Positions 33,501 through 46,123 of a stretch of 64,000 nucleotides of DNA are shown in pieces. Both the position numbers and the translations under genes were made by a program. Source of the DNA: Diospyros lotus (Eukaryota > Streptophyta > Magnoliopsida > Ericales > Ebenaceae). Numbering within the stretch: position 1 is the stretch's first letter; each line of letters opens with the position of its first letter. The DNA is taken from assembly GCF_014633365.1 (NCBI RefSeq), contig NC_068341.1, forward strand, positions 7,130,001 through 7,194,000, written 5' to 3'. Under the pieces are notes generated by a model. That model made no database searches. It was given only the letters and a program-made list of their open reading frames with translations, and was not told the origin of the DNA.

Positions 33501-36500
33501 CTTTGGGTTTTTAATGACTTTTGAGGGGAAGAAGCCAACAATTTTAGGGGCGTGTTTTGGAGAACAGATTGGCGGAAGCCGTTTTCCACCTACCTACGGG
33601 ATGACCGACACCTGTGGGTGCACTGTTGGGAACAGCCTGCCGACCGAGTGTCCCTTGGGAAATGATTCTCGTAGAATCTATATATCTTACTTACTAAGAA
33701 AATAAAAGAAGATAATTTTAAAAAAATTCTTTTAAATTTTAGCATTAATCTTAACATTTGTATTATTATACGTTCGAGTGTGTTTAAACACTTAGGTATA
33801 TTATATAATTAAAAATGTCCACCACTGATCCCCATTTGATCAATATATATATATATATATATTGTCAAGAAATATGTATAATTTTAAAAAAGTTTTGAAA
33901 GATGTCTCGTACGTGAGGACAGGCAAAGCGCAGTTTAGGTGAAGGATGGAGGAAGGAAGCTTCCATACGCGGATGGATGGATGGATGGATGGATAGCTGA
34001 CTGGGAACCGGTTGCGTGTGTGTGGACAGGCATCCGGTGGCATGCAAGTCGGTTGGAAGAAAAGAAAAGAAAAGTAAATTAGAGAAGAAAAGGTTGGGTC
34101 GTTTGGATTGCATGGATGGATGGATGGATGGGTGGATGGATCCCAATAATATTCTTTGTTTAGTTATTCTCTGGCTTTTGGCTCTTTCTTTATGAATAGA
34201 AAATTCTTTCTTGGATCGCAAGGATTAATTAAAAACCACCATATATATATATATATATATACAGTACCATTCATCTCTTTCTCTTCCCTTTCCTTTTCAT
34301 TTCTACTCAGATCGACGCGGTTCGCTTTCGGGCCCAGTACTCATCCATCGATGGTGACTCCAACTCAATGCTCTTTCAATCTCTCTCCCCCCTCTCTCTG
34401 TCTCTCTTTTAAACTTTTTGTTTGTCACGGGCTTCATTCTTCAATTCACTGTCATACATACGTACCATATATGTGTAGGCGAGCGATATATAGATGATCT
34501 TCATCATGTATATATTATTAATTAATTAAAAAAGATTAGTTTATTTTAAACGTTGGAAATTAACATATATTGTTGTTATCTAAGCGGGAAGAGTACGTAG
34601 TACTCTAATTAATTTGTAATTAAGAACTGAACTGAACTGATCCATATATATAGGCTATATATATATATATTAATTATAGCATAATATATAATACCACATG
34701 CATTTCCAGCTGCCAGATTCAAAAACTTACTCTATAAGCTTGTCCACTATTTATTAGCTAGTTTTATGAATTATTATTTTACCTGCAACAATATAATTAA
34801 TTAATTGTAATAGGCATGACATGATCGAGGTTAATTGATGCATGCATGCATGTCTGATAGTACGTAATTAATAGCCACCTATATTTATATACCCAACTTC
34901 AATTTAATGTACTAATTAGCTATGCATCTTAAAAGGGCTTACACTATATATCGTTACAAATGTCTGCAAACTATATATTAAATATATATGATTCTTCTTC
35001 TTCGGTGCTCCTCAATTAATCACTCGGCCCCTACCCTCCTACTCTTTGATTTTTAATTGTAATATATATATAAGTATACGTACCTTTGATTGAAGGCTAT
35101 ATATATATATATATATATATGTTCCTTGATTCATGTAACCATCCATGATATAATTAAGCTTCCATAATTAAGCACTAACAAATAAATAAAGATGCATGCC
35201 ATGCTATGATTCCCTTTCTTTGACCCTATAGCTATAGCTATTTCCGTGACACCATTTAATTTTATATGGAAAGAATCTCTTTGCTATATGCGGGGCTCAT
35301 TGATTTAATTTTTTTTAGATACAAATAAAGTTAATAAATAATTTGTCACAAGCATGCATGCATGCTAGTTTTTACTTTTTTTGGTACATAAAAATACATT
35401 AAATTTTAACCACTAAGCAACATGAGCTAGAATGATCAAACTAACAATTAATGATCCTACAGGAATATTACTTATCACCTACAAAAAGCTATATATAAAT
35501 ATATATTTATGCTCTAATTGAGTGATTACTTATAAACTATATAATAATTAAGTGACACTTATTTTGGAAACTTTAAATGAAAAGATGAATTTTAGTGTGA
35601 TAAAGTTCATCTCAAGTTAATTTATTGTAATTGGGAATCATAAATTTAAACCAATTAAGAAACAACTTCTTCTTCTTCTTCTTCTTCTTCTTTTTTTATA
35701 ATTGTGTGTTTTTTTTTTTAAAAAAAAGGACTTTATTAAAGTATCTACTTATATAAGAATAGAATTAATATAGATAACATATATTATTATTATTATACAT
35801 AAGCGTGACCGACCATGGTTATTTTACAAGTCGCAATTAGATTCTTTCAATTATAAAAGATATCGGACAAGATTTTAAATCAGCATTGCTTAGGATGGCT
35901 GGACCCGTCCGTTCCAGCTGCCTAATTTCTTTATTATTAATTTGGTCGTTGGTTTGCGGTTACATGGCAGTTAATCAAATGATTCCCTTAGTTTCTAGAT
36001 GCAGCACGCACACACACATAATTGGCATCGCCTACACACACACACATATATATATATTATTGGATGTACAATTTTTATATATTAATTAATGAATCAAAGT
36101 TAGTTCCAAAATTATTTCCTCCTCGATCCTTAAAGTTAATTTATTAATCGACTAGTTAATTATATTCTTAATTTGAACCAATCTGTGTCCTCAATCCAAA
36201 ATTTAAAAAAAAAAAAAAAAAGTTAACTTAAATGACAAATCTTCAATGCTTTTAAGCTAAAAAAGATTGATGTGATCAATTAGAGATTTAGTTTAAAGAA
36301 AATTATCAAATATATATATATATATATATATTCCATATGGCTTTTGAATATTGATTGCATGGTAGTAGCTAGTTATCATACTTTAAGAGGTTTCTTTGTG
36401 CTTCACAGTCAGTACTAAACACTATTATTATTTACATGTGAGTGTTTAGTGACTGATTATTTATTGATTAATAATAATAATTAAAGTGTAAATGTTATCA

Positions 36501-37509
36501 CATAGATAACACTCATTTGACATGTAATTACATGCAACTTTTTTTCCAATTTGGTAATGGGCCTTTCATGGGTTTGCACTCCGCAGTGAATCCAAGAAGT
36601 TAGAAGCGTGTGGGGAAAACCCCAAACCCATATCCATGCGGCCCGTTTCTTACGTCTTTATTGGGCCTCTCTGTTTGGAAAGGCCCATCAGGGCAGGGAA
36701 GTAATTTAAATCCTCATTATTTTTAGTTTTAATAAAAATCAATTTTTTTTTTAAAATGATAATATTTATCCTTTGGTACCAATGCATTAGCATGACATTT
36801 TTCTTGAATATCTTGAAATTCTCTAGTTTTATGGAATTTTAAAATATATTTAAGTTTTCATAATTCTAGAATGTTCTTTTGTAATATATCTAGAGTAGCT
36901 AGTTAAACTATATGAGTTGACATAGCCCATATTTTTTTTTTAAGAATATTAAAGTTTGTCAAATTTTAATTTATTTTTATTTTTATTGATAGAATTATTA
37001 TTGATGTAACCCCCTCTCTCTCATTTACGCCAAAAGCGCACACACACACTCTTTGTGTGTCTCAAGCTAAGATGATTGAGAAATTACTATATTGTACTCT
37101 TAAGGATATAGGTCGAACGGTCAGATAAGTGATGTGTCAAGTTCGTATTAATGAATCGTGAATTTGATTCTCGTTCTATATAATAAAATAAAGTTTAACT
37201 ATTGTAATTTATCGGTTTTATTAAATTGAAAACACAAACAAAAGGACCGCATAGGAATTATCAACCTGAAAAACTACTTAAACTGTACAATAAACCACAA
37301 CCATGAGAGTTGAGTAGTAGGCAAGGTATAGGCTTGGAAGCGTGCAGCCCCATGCCCATGTGCAGGCCTGCACGCAATGGGTGGTTCCAAGGATGATGAT
37401 ACAATACAATATTCTTTATATAATACATATATACTATAAATACATGTACCTGTCATGTTTGGGATTAATATATGTTATACACGTAATTGTTTTATTTATT
37501 TTTGTTATA
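33495..37509. other. WRKY upstream region and AT-rich intergenic DNA
   Basis: No gene was recognised. Two GGAT tetranucleotide arrays occur (33971-33993 and 34113-34140), with many (TA)n tracts (33844-33861, 34243-34260, 35098-35120, 36308-36330) and a (TTC)n run near 35668-35692. A short less AT-rich patch at 36540-36700 contains GGCCCA/TGGGCC words and could be a promoter relic, but no reading frame adjoins it. Confidence 0.5.
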
Positions 37510-37514
37510 GATAG

Positions 37515-38435
37515 TGATGTGGCACCACCTAAAATTGCTAAAATATCCCTACGCGCCAATAGTCTTACCCGCCACATGGATCGCTTGAGAAACTGACACG
37601 TGGCAAGTCAACAATCCAGAGCGGAGCCCGAGAAATTCGGGCCGGGCCGCAAGACCAGTTCCACCTTAACCGAGATTCTTGGGAGTCGTGCCCCCGCTCA
37701 ACACGGGTTTATCCCAGGTACTCCATAACGGGTCTACATATAAAGGACAAGAATCCTCACCAAGTACGCCAAGTTTCATAGCTCTTACATTTATTACGAC
37801 TTGCATTTACTCTACTGATTTGAGCGTCGGAGTCCACCCCGGAGGACCCTAGCCCCGTCACTCAATTGTCTTGCAGGTCCCATCATCGAGGTCCGACATC
37901 GCCAAGTAGGGGTGTTCAAAAAAATTGGTAGACCGCGAAAACCGCCCGCACCAAACCAAACCGCACCGAACCGCGTGGTTTTTTAAGGACGTGGTCTGGT
38001 GTGGTTTGAAAAATACCCAAACCGGTGCTGGCGGTTCAGTTTCAAACCAAACCGCCCGACTATATTAATAATTAAAATAAATAAAAAATGAAATATATAA
38101 AATAATTAAATTATTTTTTATAGCAGACTAGCAGTCCCATTTTAAATAATTTTTTGTTATCATTTTGGAACCAAAAATCGCACCAAACCAAACCAAACCA
38201 AACCAAACCGCACCAAATCGCACCTAAATTACACAAAACACCAAGTTTCAGCAAATCGCGGAAACCGCACCAAATCAGACCGCTCGGTCTGATTATAGGT
38301 GCAAACCGCATATGCGATTTGGCGCATTTTTTTGGCCAAAAACCGCCCAAACCGCACCATGTACACCCCTATCGCCAAGTCCGAGGTCCATTCACAGAGG
38401 TGGCATGTGGTGGTCGGTCTCAAAAATCATCACCA
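37515..38435 (+). mobile_element. Solo LTR (about 448 bp) split by a hAT MITE
   Basis: The outer sequence begins TGATGTGGCACCACC and ends AAAATCATCACCA. It is flanked by GATAG at 37510-37514 and again at 38436-38440, a perfect 5-bp target duplication. Inside are CTACATATAAAGG (TATA-like) and the TTTGAGCGTCGGAGT...TTGCAGGTCC block often seen near the 3' end of gypsy LTRs. The MITE at 37907-38371 interrupts it. No internal retrotransposon region is present. Confidence 0.75.
37907..38371. mobile_element. hAT-type MITE, 465 bp
   Basis: Ends are TAGGGGTGTTC...TGTACACCCCTA, terminal inverted repeats of about 9 bases. The octamer TCGCCAAG flanks it at 37899-37906 and 38372-38379, a perfect 8-bp duplication as expected for hAT. 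Inner subterminal repeats of ACCAAACC/GGTTTGGT words are abundant on both sides. No coding capacity. The left breakpoint of the 12-kb tandem duplication (38089) lies inside it. Confidence 0.88.
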
Positions 38436-38724
38436 GATAGTATTTGATATATATATATATATATATTGGTTATTTATAATTTGATGATTTATTTGGTTGT
38501 GTTATAATATCCGAAAGTTTTACCTAAAACTGGTTTATAAATTGTTACATTTACATACATAACGATATAAGTTATAATCATTGATTATATTTAATATAAT
38601 ATTTTTGATATTATATTTAATATATTATGGTCCTATATATAAAAATAGATGTTTAATTATGGCCCAATTCAACTTAATTATGAGTTTAAATCTAAGAATA
38701 GTAAGTCTTATATTTGTTATATTA

Positions 38725-39605
38725 GAGTAACTTCAAGGGGAGTGTTATTTGGAGTGTCAATTCTATAATTATCAAAATGACACTCAAAATTTAAAAATTT
38801 TCACTTCAATGAGGATGACATTCAGGGTTATAAAATGGTAATAATCTTCTTGGGGTGACAATTTTCCAAATTCTGGAATGAGAAAATGGAGAGGTGTTAT
38901 TTCCCATAGTTAAATTTAACAGCTCTATTTCAACCAAAAAATTCTATAAAATACATAGATTATCTGAAGTAGGGGATTTTAGGCTAGGTGAGCGACGAAA
39001 CAAGAAAGAGCCAGAGAAGTAGCGATCAACCAATGAGCGATGAAGGGTTGGAGGGAAGAGCCAGTGAGTGACAAAGCGAAAGCATTAAGAGAGACAGTAA
39101 GCAAGAGCGAGGCGAGCGATCGAGGGTAGAGCTGACGAGGACGAGCCGCAAGCAACAACCGATCAAGAGTAAGAAGGGGTGAGTCGTCGAAGAGAAGGAA
39201 GCACAGAGAGAGAAAGGGGAAGGAGGCAAAGGTCTTTGCCTTGCCTATATATATATAATTAATTTTAATTTAAAATAAATATTTTTATTTTAATTAATTA
39301 TTAGAATTTAAATAAGTCCTTTGCTTTGTCTATATATATTAATTTTTGTAATTTAATTTGAATTTTCTAATTTGATTTAATTTTTAAATTTTAAATTTTT
39401 TTAATTAAGGATGATTTTATTTATATTAATAAAAAATATTAAAATATTAAAATGACACCCCAACACTATCGTTGGAGTAAATTTATAATTCAAATATTAT
39501 TTAAAATTACAAATAAATAATTTAATACTCTAAAATAACAACTCTCAAAATTATAAATAGATAAAATTAACACCCCCAAAACAACAACTCCCTTTAAGTT
39601 GCTCT
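38725..39605. mobile_element. PIF/Harbinger-type MITE, left copy
   Basis: Ends are GAGTAACTTCAAGGGGAGTG and, in reverse complement, GAGCAACTTAAAGGGAGTTG. TTA flanks both sides (38722-38724 and 39606-39608), the Harbinger target duplication. The 881-bp interior has AT-rich arms (the GACACTC/GACACCC words occur on both) around a distinct less AT-rich core (about 38975-39245) rich in GAGCGA words. No transposase. Confidence 0.75.
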
Positions 39606-39608
39606 TAC

Positions 39609-40067
39609 AGGGTCTAAATCTGCCTTTCGGTTTGAGAGAGACCGGCCAATGTGGCGGGCCCTCCCCCTTCCATTCCGTGGACTGCGCGGCATCGGCTTAG
39701 CATCCATATTGCCTAGCCTGCAAGCACCAGTCTAGGACCCGCTGCCGAGTAGCTTGTTTATCAATATTTAGGAATGAGAAGGAGATAACTAGGTGGTGCT
39801 TTTACTATTAAACTCCCCGTTTCAATTTATAAAATTATTTCATAAACTAATCAAGTTAAATTGAATTTTAATTATAATTATTTAATAAAATAGTAGTTAA
39901 ACTCACATAATAATAATACTTAAGTTGAGTTTAAGTGCTTAACCTACCTGATATGAATTTAACTTATAAATTTAATATTTATTAAATTTGAGATTGGGCT
40001 CACCTCAAAAAGAAAAGGTGTAAATTCAATGGCAGATGGAGCTTAATATCATTGTGGCGTTGTCCAC

Positions 40068-40099
<32 letters not shown>

Positions 40100-42338
40100 A
40101 TTATACGCAATGGCTGGGGTGGGAAAGGCGAGGAGGAAGTGATGGCCGGCCTGCCGGCCGAAGATGTATAGTTTGGTCCCCTACACTCCACCTTTAAATT
40201 TGAAAATATATATATATATATATATATTTGATGGTTTCTGTCTGAAGCAAGGAGTTGTGGTGTCCACTGTCCGCTGTCCTGTACCTACGTACATACATAC
40301 ATGCGCACAAACCTATTTGCCTTTCTCTCTGTCTGCTGCAATTGCTGATTCACCCGCTCCCTCTTCCCTCTGTTGTTCCCTTTCACATTCACATTACATT
40401 CCAGTGCTGGTGCTGGTGCTGCTGCTGCCTCTGCATTGAATGTTGCTTCACTAACTCACACTCAGCTTGTGAGTTTCAGCTTGGCCATGTATTATTATTT
40501 TCTGATTGTCTTAGTATTTATTAAATACTAAAAATTAATTATCAAATGTTAAAATTTATTTATTAAAACTCATCCCATTTGCATTTCTGTCTCGCAACAT
40601 TCCCCGTGTCAATAAAATTAAAACCGAATTAGTGGGTACCAAATAAGTGAAATCCAAATGACTCAAAATTCAATGGAAATGACTGAAATTAATCTAAATA
40701 GCCTGATTTTTACTCAAAAAGTATAACTAATGACTGAACTAATCTAAACCTTCATGGCGTTCTTGTAAAATACTCATATATTTGGGCCAATCCAGTTAAA
40801 ATATTTTATAAGATCATCACATCGAATATCATAACATCTAATTAAGATGACAGTCAGTGTGATATATATATATATGTATATGTACACCCACTTTTATATA
40901 TGTTGGGAGGTTTATGTATAACTTTATTATGTTGGTGATGACCCAACATGGGTGAATGGGATGGGGGGCATGGACAAGAGACCTTTTTCTTTTGCTTGCT
41001 TTTGCTTTCTCGTCGATGGGCACTGGCACCCCCTCCTGAGGGTGCAGCCGTGTTTTTCATTAGTTTGGGGGAGCTAAGAGATATAACTATGGCACGGACA
41101 AGGAGGGGGTTGAACTGCACATATGCAATTTTTATTTTTTATGGGGGTGGGTTTGGGAATGGAAGGAAGGTGGGGAAGAAGGTACGTTTCCTTTTGATGG
41201 TTGCGGTCACATGGGGCAGCCAGCAAGGGGGAAAAAAAAAAAAAAAAGGCAGGAGGAGAGGTTGCTCTGGTCACATGGGCAGATAGATGTTTGGTAAAAA
41301 CACTTTTGTTTAGATTTGTGGGTTTCAAATGTCTTTTGTATGGTACTGTTTGGAGGCTTGCAGCGACACGCCACATGTCGCTAATAATAATTTCAGCCCA
41401 GGTTTATGCAATGCCAATCATAGTAGTGTTAAAAATCTTCCCACCCAAACAACCATATATTATCACTTAATATCCAACCCCAAATTAACTGACAAATACT
41501 GATGTCGGGATGGATAAAAATCCCATTCCTAGGCACCTACCTACGACTCAAGAAAGTCTCAATTTGTTAAAGGGCTGCTTTTATCCTTAAAAATAAAATA
41601 ATAAAATTATACCATCAGACGTTTGTATATATATGCATGCATGGTTTTATGCTAAATTAATTAAACAATGTTTTGATTGGGTTAAGGGCATATCAAATAA
41701 TCATAATAATATATTTATATATAAATTATTATTGGGGATGTACCCACGCTCACGAGATTGGTGTTGAGTAGGATATATATATATATATAGGATGACACAA
41801 ATTGGTAATTAATGCTCGAGGATGAAGAATAATATTATTACAAAATGATTTTAGAAAAAGGGTCTCTAATTAATTAAGGTTAGTAAATCCCGGAAGCCCC
41901 TTAATTGAATGCAAATTAGTTTAAGAGTTTTTGTGTCATTAGGGTACGAGATTTGATATCCATGGAATTAAGGAGGGCATCGAATCGAATGATGATTGAA
42001 TGCAAATTAGTTTTAAGTTTAGGGAAAAAAGATAATCATGTGCATGCATGGGATTGATATATATATAGATGAATACAATTAATCTCATCCAGAAACAGTG
42101 TTCAAATAAATCAATATTTCTTGTTCCAATTAGAGGGGACAGGGGAATTCGTCCAATCCCAGTCCCATCCTACTATTCCTGTGGACACAGCAATTAGCGC
42201 AAGTTTTCAAAGAGTACTCCTACTCGTTCTTTGCCACCCAAAAAGAAAGGCAATTTGCACAGATTATACACAACATTTGACAGTTACCACTTTTTGTGTC
42301 ATTTTGTACCCAAAAAAAATAAAAAAATTACATAATAA
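39609..42338. other. Intergenic DNA, left copy
   Basis: No gene was recognised. A GGCCGGCCTGCCGGCC palindrome (about 40143-40160), several (TA)n tracts and a 16-base poly(A) near 41232 are present. Open frames of up to 112 codons exist, but they have no known domain and are repeated only because the whole block is duplicated. The right end carries AATAA (42334-42338), the copia target site. Confidence 0.5.
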
Positions 42339-42396
42339 TGTTGGGTTCCAGGCTAAATTAGGCAGGTTGGCCACAATTGGCCGCCGGGCAGCGCCA

Positions 42397-42427
<31 letters not shown>

Positions 42428-42782
42428 AGGTGTAAGAGTCAAGTATAAATACCCTTAAGGTTTGAAGAATCCAAATTTGAGTATTCAAGAAATAAGAACA
42501 AGTTTCAAGGTAAAGGAGAGGCAAAAAAGTCAAAGACTTCAAAGTGAGAATCCTTTGAGAGTGTATCACTATATTTTTTGTATTATTTGAAAGAAAGTAG
42601 AGTGTGAGAAGATATTTGTAATTATCCTTATTATAGTAGAATATTTTTTGGAGCTTGTCCCGTGATTTTCCACGTTAAAATTATGTCTCTTATATTTCTA
42701 CTTGTATTCTATTACGTGGTGGGAAAAGGTGATTCTAAAAAGTTTATGCGATTTATCAAATTTTTGTCAAATTTTCTCAACA
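42339..42782 (+). mobile_element. Copia 5' LTR, left copy
   Basis: Starts TGTTGGGTTCC and ends TTTTCTCAACA. It is followed by the primer-binding site TGGTATAAGAGC at 42785-42796, close to the initiator-Met tRNA complement TGGTATCAGAGC. AATAA precedes it and also follows the 3' LTR at 60687-60691. It contains a 28-base poly(G) that the 3' LTR lacks. The two LTRs differ at many positions, so the insertion is old. Confidence 0.88.
42400..42427. repeat. Poly(G) tract, 28 bases, inside the copia LTR
   Basis: Lies within the left-copy copia LTR. The right copy has 30 G at the same place (54538-54567), and the 3' LTR has none, so it arose after the LTRs began to diverge. Confidence 0.95.
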
Positions 42783-43118
42783 AGTGGTATAAGAGCTTTT
42801 GGTTATGAAAGTCACTCTTTTCAAGAAATTCTTAATATGTTTTGTGGTCGCAACATTGTTTGATTTTTCACATCAGAAAAGAATTGCTTTAGCTAAAAGC
42901 ATCTTTTTCATACATCTGGTTATTGAATTTAAGTGTGGTGTGTGAAAATACATGTCTAGAAAAAGTTATGGCTAAGAAAATATTCGGTATTTAAGTGTGT
43001 CTATTTGTGACACACCTTTCTTTTATGGGAACTTATCTGGTATATTATTCATGTACATACATTATTCTAGTATACGGTTACTATTCATAGTGAATAATTG
43101 AAGCCTAATTCATATCTA

Positions 43119-43527
43119 ATGGAGACTAGTACAAGCAGAATGATTAGTTTGAACAGAACCAACTATTACTTATGGAAGGGAAAAATGAAATATCTCATTT
43201 ATGTAAAAAGTTGGCATCTACCAGTATTTGCTACACAAAAGGTCGAATTGAAAATCGATGAAGAGTGTGAATTCGAACATGCCCAAGTATGTGGTTTTAT
43301 TTTGCAATGGGTAGATGACAACATGCTCAATCATATTTGTGATGAGACACATGCCAAATCGTTGTGGGAGAAACTTGAATCTCTATATGCTCAAAAGACA
43401 GACAACAACAAGCTCTTTTTGATTAAGAAAATGATGAATTTACACTACAAGGAAGATAGTACTATCTCCGATCACTTGAGTGATTTTCAAGGAGTTTTAC
43501 AACAATTGTCTTCTATGAGTGTAAAGT
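43119..43527 (+). pseudogene. Copia gag N-terminal part, left copy, cut by a gypsy insertion
   Basis: The frame starts METSTSRMISLNRTNYYLWK and shows the UBN2/retrotransposon-gag pattern (WKGKMKYLI, then SLWEKLESLY, then DHLSDFQGVLQQL) of Tnt1/Tork-like copia elements. It is open for 136 codons to the AAAGT target site (43523-43527) and is then broken by the gypsy LTR. In this copy the rest of the copia element is missing, because the duplicated unit ends inside the gypsy element. Confidence 0.85.
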
Positions 43528-46110
43528 TGTAACACCCCGTCTCGCCAGGCGTGTCACTATAACGGTATTCCCGGGATTTCTCTTTTTTTTTTTTCTTCCA
43601 GTTCAACACGCGCGGTATATCAAGAACAATATTCACATGCAGATACAAAACCCCGCGAACCCCAGCCTTGCCCGTTTAACTATCAAGATCATTAATCTTA
43701 AACTAAACGAGTCTTAATACAACGTAGCGGATACATTAATATCAAAGCACCATAGTTCTTACTTTGTGTTTTCATAGCAAATACGTAATACAGATCAAAT
43801 GGTAAAATTGCTATTATACAACTGTTCATTTACAACCTAAAATGCATATTAAAGCCTCCAAGCATTACATCGACTTAACAAACTAAGCACCATTGGCCCT
43901 CAACCGGCCACATCCTTGCCCTCGCAGCAGTCCCTGGCTGGAACATTAAACGTTCCAGGGGCATAGCCCAGGTTAGATGATAAAACATCTAAGTGACGGT
44001 ATAGAAACAGATTATACAATGCATGAGAGACACACGAGCATGGCATATTCAGACAAGCGGCAACATGCAAAACATGTCTAACTTGAGAAACTCCCCTGAC
44101 ATACTTAATCCCTCGAATGCCCCCACTGTAACACCCGTTCACCTGGTCTAATGTTAATCCCTCGAGTGCACCGTCGTGACACCCGTTCACCTGGTTTAAC
44201 ATTGTTCCCTCGAGTGCCCCAGTGTGACACCCGTTCACCTGGATTAACATTGTCCCAATCTCAAGTAGACCCCAACCCGTCCCACTCAGAAACAACATTG
44301 ACACGAATATCAATACCCCGATGATATGAAAATCACGCGCCATGCACCGACTCTTTTGTAAGTAAAAACAGTTGATGCAATACCACATGATCAATATGCA
44401 AATGATGCCAAATATATATGAATAAAACACATAAGCATAGCATCCCGAGTTCTGATCTCGAGTGCCCTACCGTGTCACTCGTTCACCTGAACTCACTACA
44501 CTCACACCAAGACATATCCAAAAATGAAGGTAAAACTAGGGTCAGACCACTCACCTTATGCGAAAGTCAATTTTCGCCTTGTAATGCGTGCTAAGCCTTA
44601 AAATGTACATCTGAGTAATTTTCTAGCTTTGGCATGCTCCCATAGCTTCAAATTAATCCTCATAATTTTCTGGGATTTTTTCGAGAATTTTTCCCAATTT
44701 TTCCTATTTTTTTTCTTTCCTTTTTCTCCATTTTCCTTTTCTTTTCTTTCTTTTCTTTTCTTTTCTTTCTTTTTTTTCTTTTCTTTCTTTCTTCTCCCCT
44801 GCTTCTTCTTCCTCCCGCGCCTGCAGCTTCTGCACGCACGACCAGCTTTGCCGCACCACCGCTCCGCCGCGTTTCCGGCCTTGCCGCCGCCCACACCGGC
44901 CACGGCCGCCCTCGCCGGATTCCTCCGCTGCACCCACAGCGACGCCGCCAGCCACCATCACCACGACAGCCCCCCCCTGCGCGCTGCAACCTTGCAGCGG
45001 CTGCCATGGCCGAAGCTGTTATGCGGCCAGCTTTGGCCGCCTTCGACTTCGTCGGCCGCCGCTTTGGCCTCTCGTCGGCCTCCCTCGGCCATTCCAGTCG
45101 CCGCCCACGAACCAGCAGCCTTCGTCGCGGCTGCTCTGTCCGCCATGGACGCTGCCCAGCCACAGCAAGCTCGCTGCTATGGCCGCGGCTTGCTGTTGCA
45201 GCCTGCTCCAGTGGCTTCCGGGCTTCCTCCGGCCTCCAGCATCGCCTCCAACTTACCTTCTTGATTCCTCAAGCTCTCGGCCACTCCCTCAAGCTCTCGG
45301 CCATTTGCTGCAACTTCTCCTTCTTCCATTTCCATTCCATTTCCTCTTTGCTTCGTTTTATTCATTTCTCTCGACTTCTACCGCTATTTATAGGCTACCC
45401 ACCGCCTTAAAGAGTCTTGGCCACCACTCCTTGCTCCCACTTGCATCAAAACTTGGCCATTACTCCAAGAAATTTCGGCCATGAAGCTTCTCGGAAGCTG
45501 CCATAGCGCACATATGCGCATATATATGTATATATATATATATAAAACTATATATTATATTATAATTTAAAGAAAATTGCACATTAAACCTCAATTTTTA
45601 TCTCAATTTCCCTTGGCTAAATCTCTAATTGCAATTATGTTCTTAAACCTCAAGTTAATTTTTATTATAATACCAAAAATAGAAAATTAATAACTTCAAA
45701 GTTACTCGATAATGACGATTTCACCCCAGTGTCTTCATCGGGCTATTGTTTCATCCTGAAACCACTGAAGGGTTGTTCCTTATGAAGAACCGGAGCCCTC
45801 TCAGGCTTCTGTTGACTTCCTGGAAGTCCCCTATAACAATTCGGTTTTTGAGCCTAATTTGCAACTGCATTTTAGGTGTACCGAAAACTGTTCCCGATCC
45901 CACTTCTTTCATCACTAAAAATCAAAATTCAAATCAGTTGTCGATACTATACAATTTTCCTTGGCTATCTACTGTCCAGGGTACTCCCTTTAATTGATTC
46001 AGTCGCTTAAGACTGCGATAGTGTACCCTAAAGCCTCATTCTTTTGATAATTCCAGTTATACCCTTCATCAAATACCATTTATACCCTTAATAATTTCTC
46101 GGGTATTACA
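43528..46110 (-). mobile_element. Tekay-like gypsy LTR (3' LTR), left copy, 2583 bp
   Basis: On the minus strand it starts TGTAATACCCGAGAAAT and ends GGCGAGACGGGGTGTTACA. A polypurine tract (46111-46123 on plus) lies directly before it, so this is the 3' LTR of a minus-strand element. A TATAAATA box (45386-45393) precedes a GC-rich, CpG-rich leader (about 44810-45250). The left side carries the AAAGT target sequence. Reading frames of up to 211 codons in the GC-rich part are low-complexity and not genes. Confidence 0.88.
44107..44254. repeat. 48-bp tandem repeat in the gypsy LTR, about 3 units, left copy
   Basis: Units share CCCTCGAGTGC...GACACCCGTTCACCTGG. A fourth, diverged unit lies near 44455-44495. 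Because 48 is a multiple of three, the minus-strand frame reads as a repeated 16-residue motif (QVNGCH...GALEG); this is a by-product. Confidence 0.85.
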
Positions 46111-46123
46111 TTCTCCCCCCCTT
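46111..46123 (-). other. Polypurine tract of the gypsy element
   Basis: Minus strand AAGGGGGGGAGAA directly before the LTR start TGTAATACCC. This is the plus-strand primer site and proves the orientation of the element. Confidence 0.85.

Noticed and set aside
36540..36700. Cluster of GGCCCA/TGGGCC words as a promoter
   Set aside because: No reading frame or leader adjoins it on either strand.
43900..44430. 176-codon minus-strand frame with a 16-residue repeat
   Set aside because: It lies wholly inside the LTR, and the repeat is the 48-bp DNA array read in frame.
44629..45264. 211-codon plus-strand frame and its relatives (also 56769-57533, 254 codons)
   Set aside because: Low-complexity Phe/Ser then Ala/Pro-rich translation of the GC-rich leader of a gypsy LTR. 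Overlapping frames on both strands are equally long, and no domain is present.
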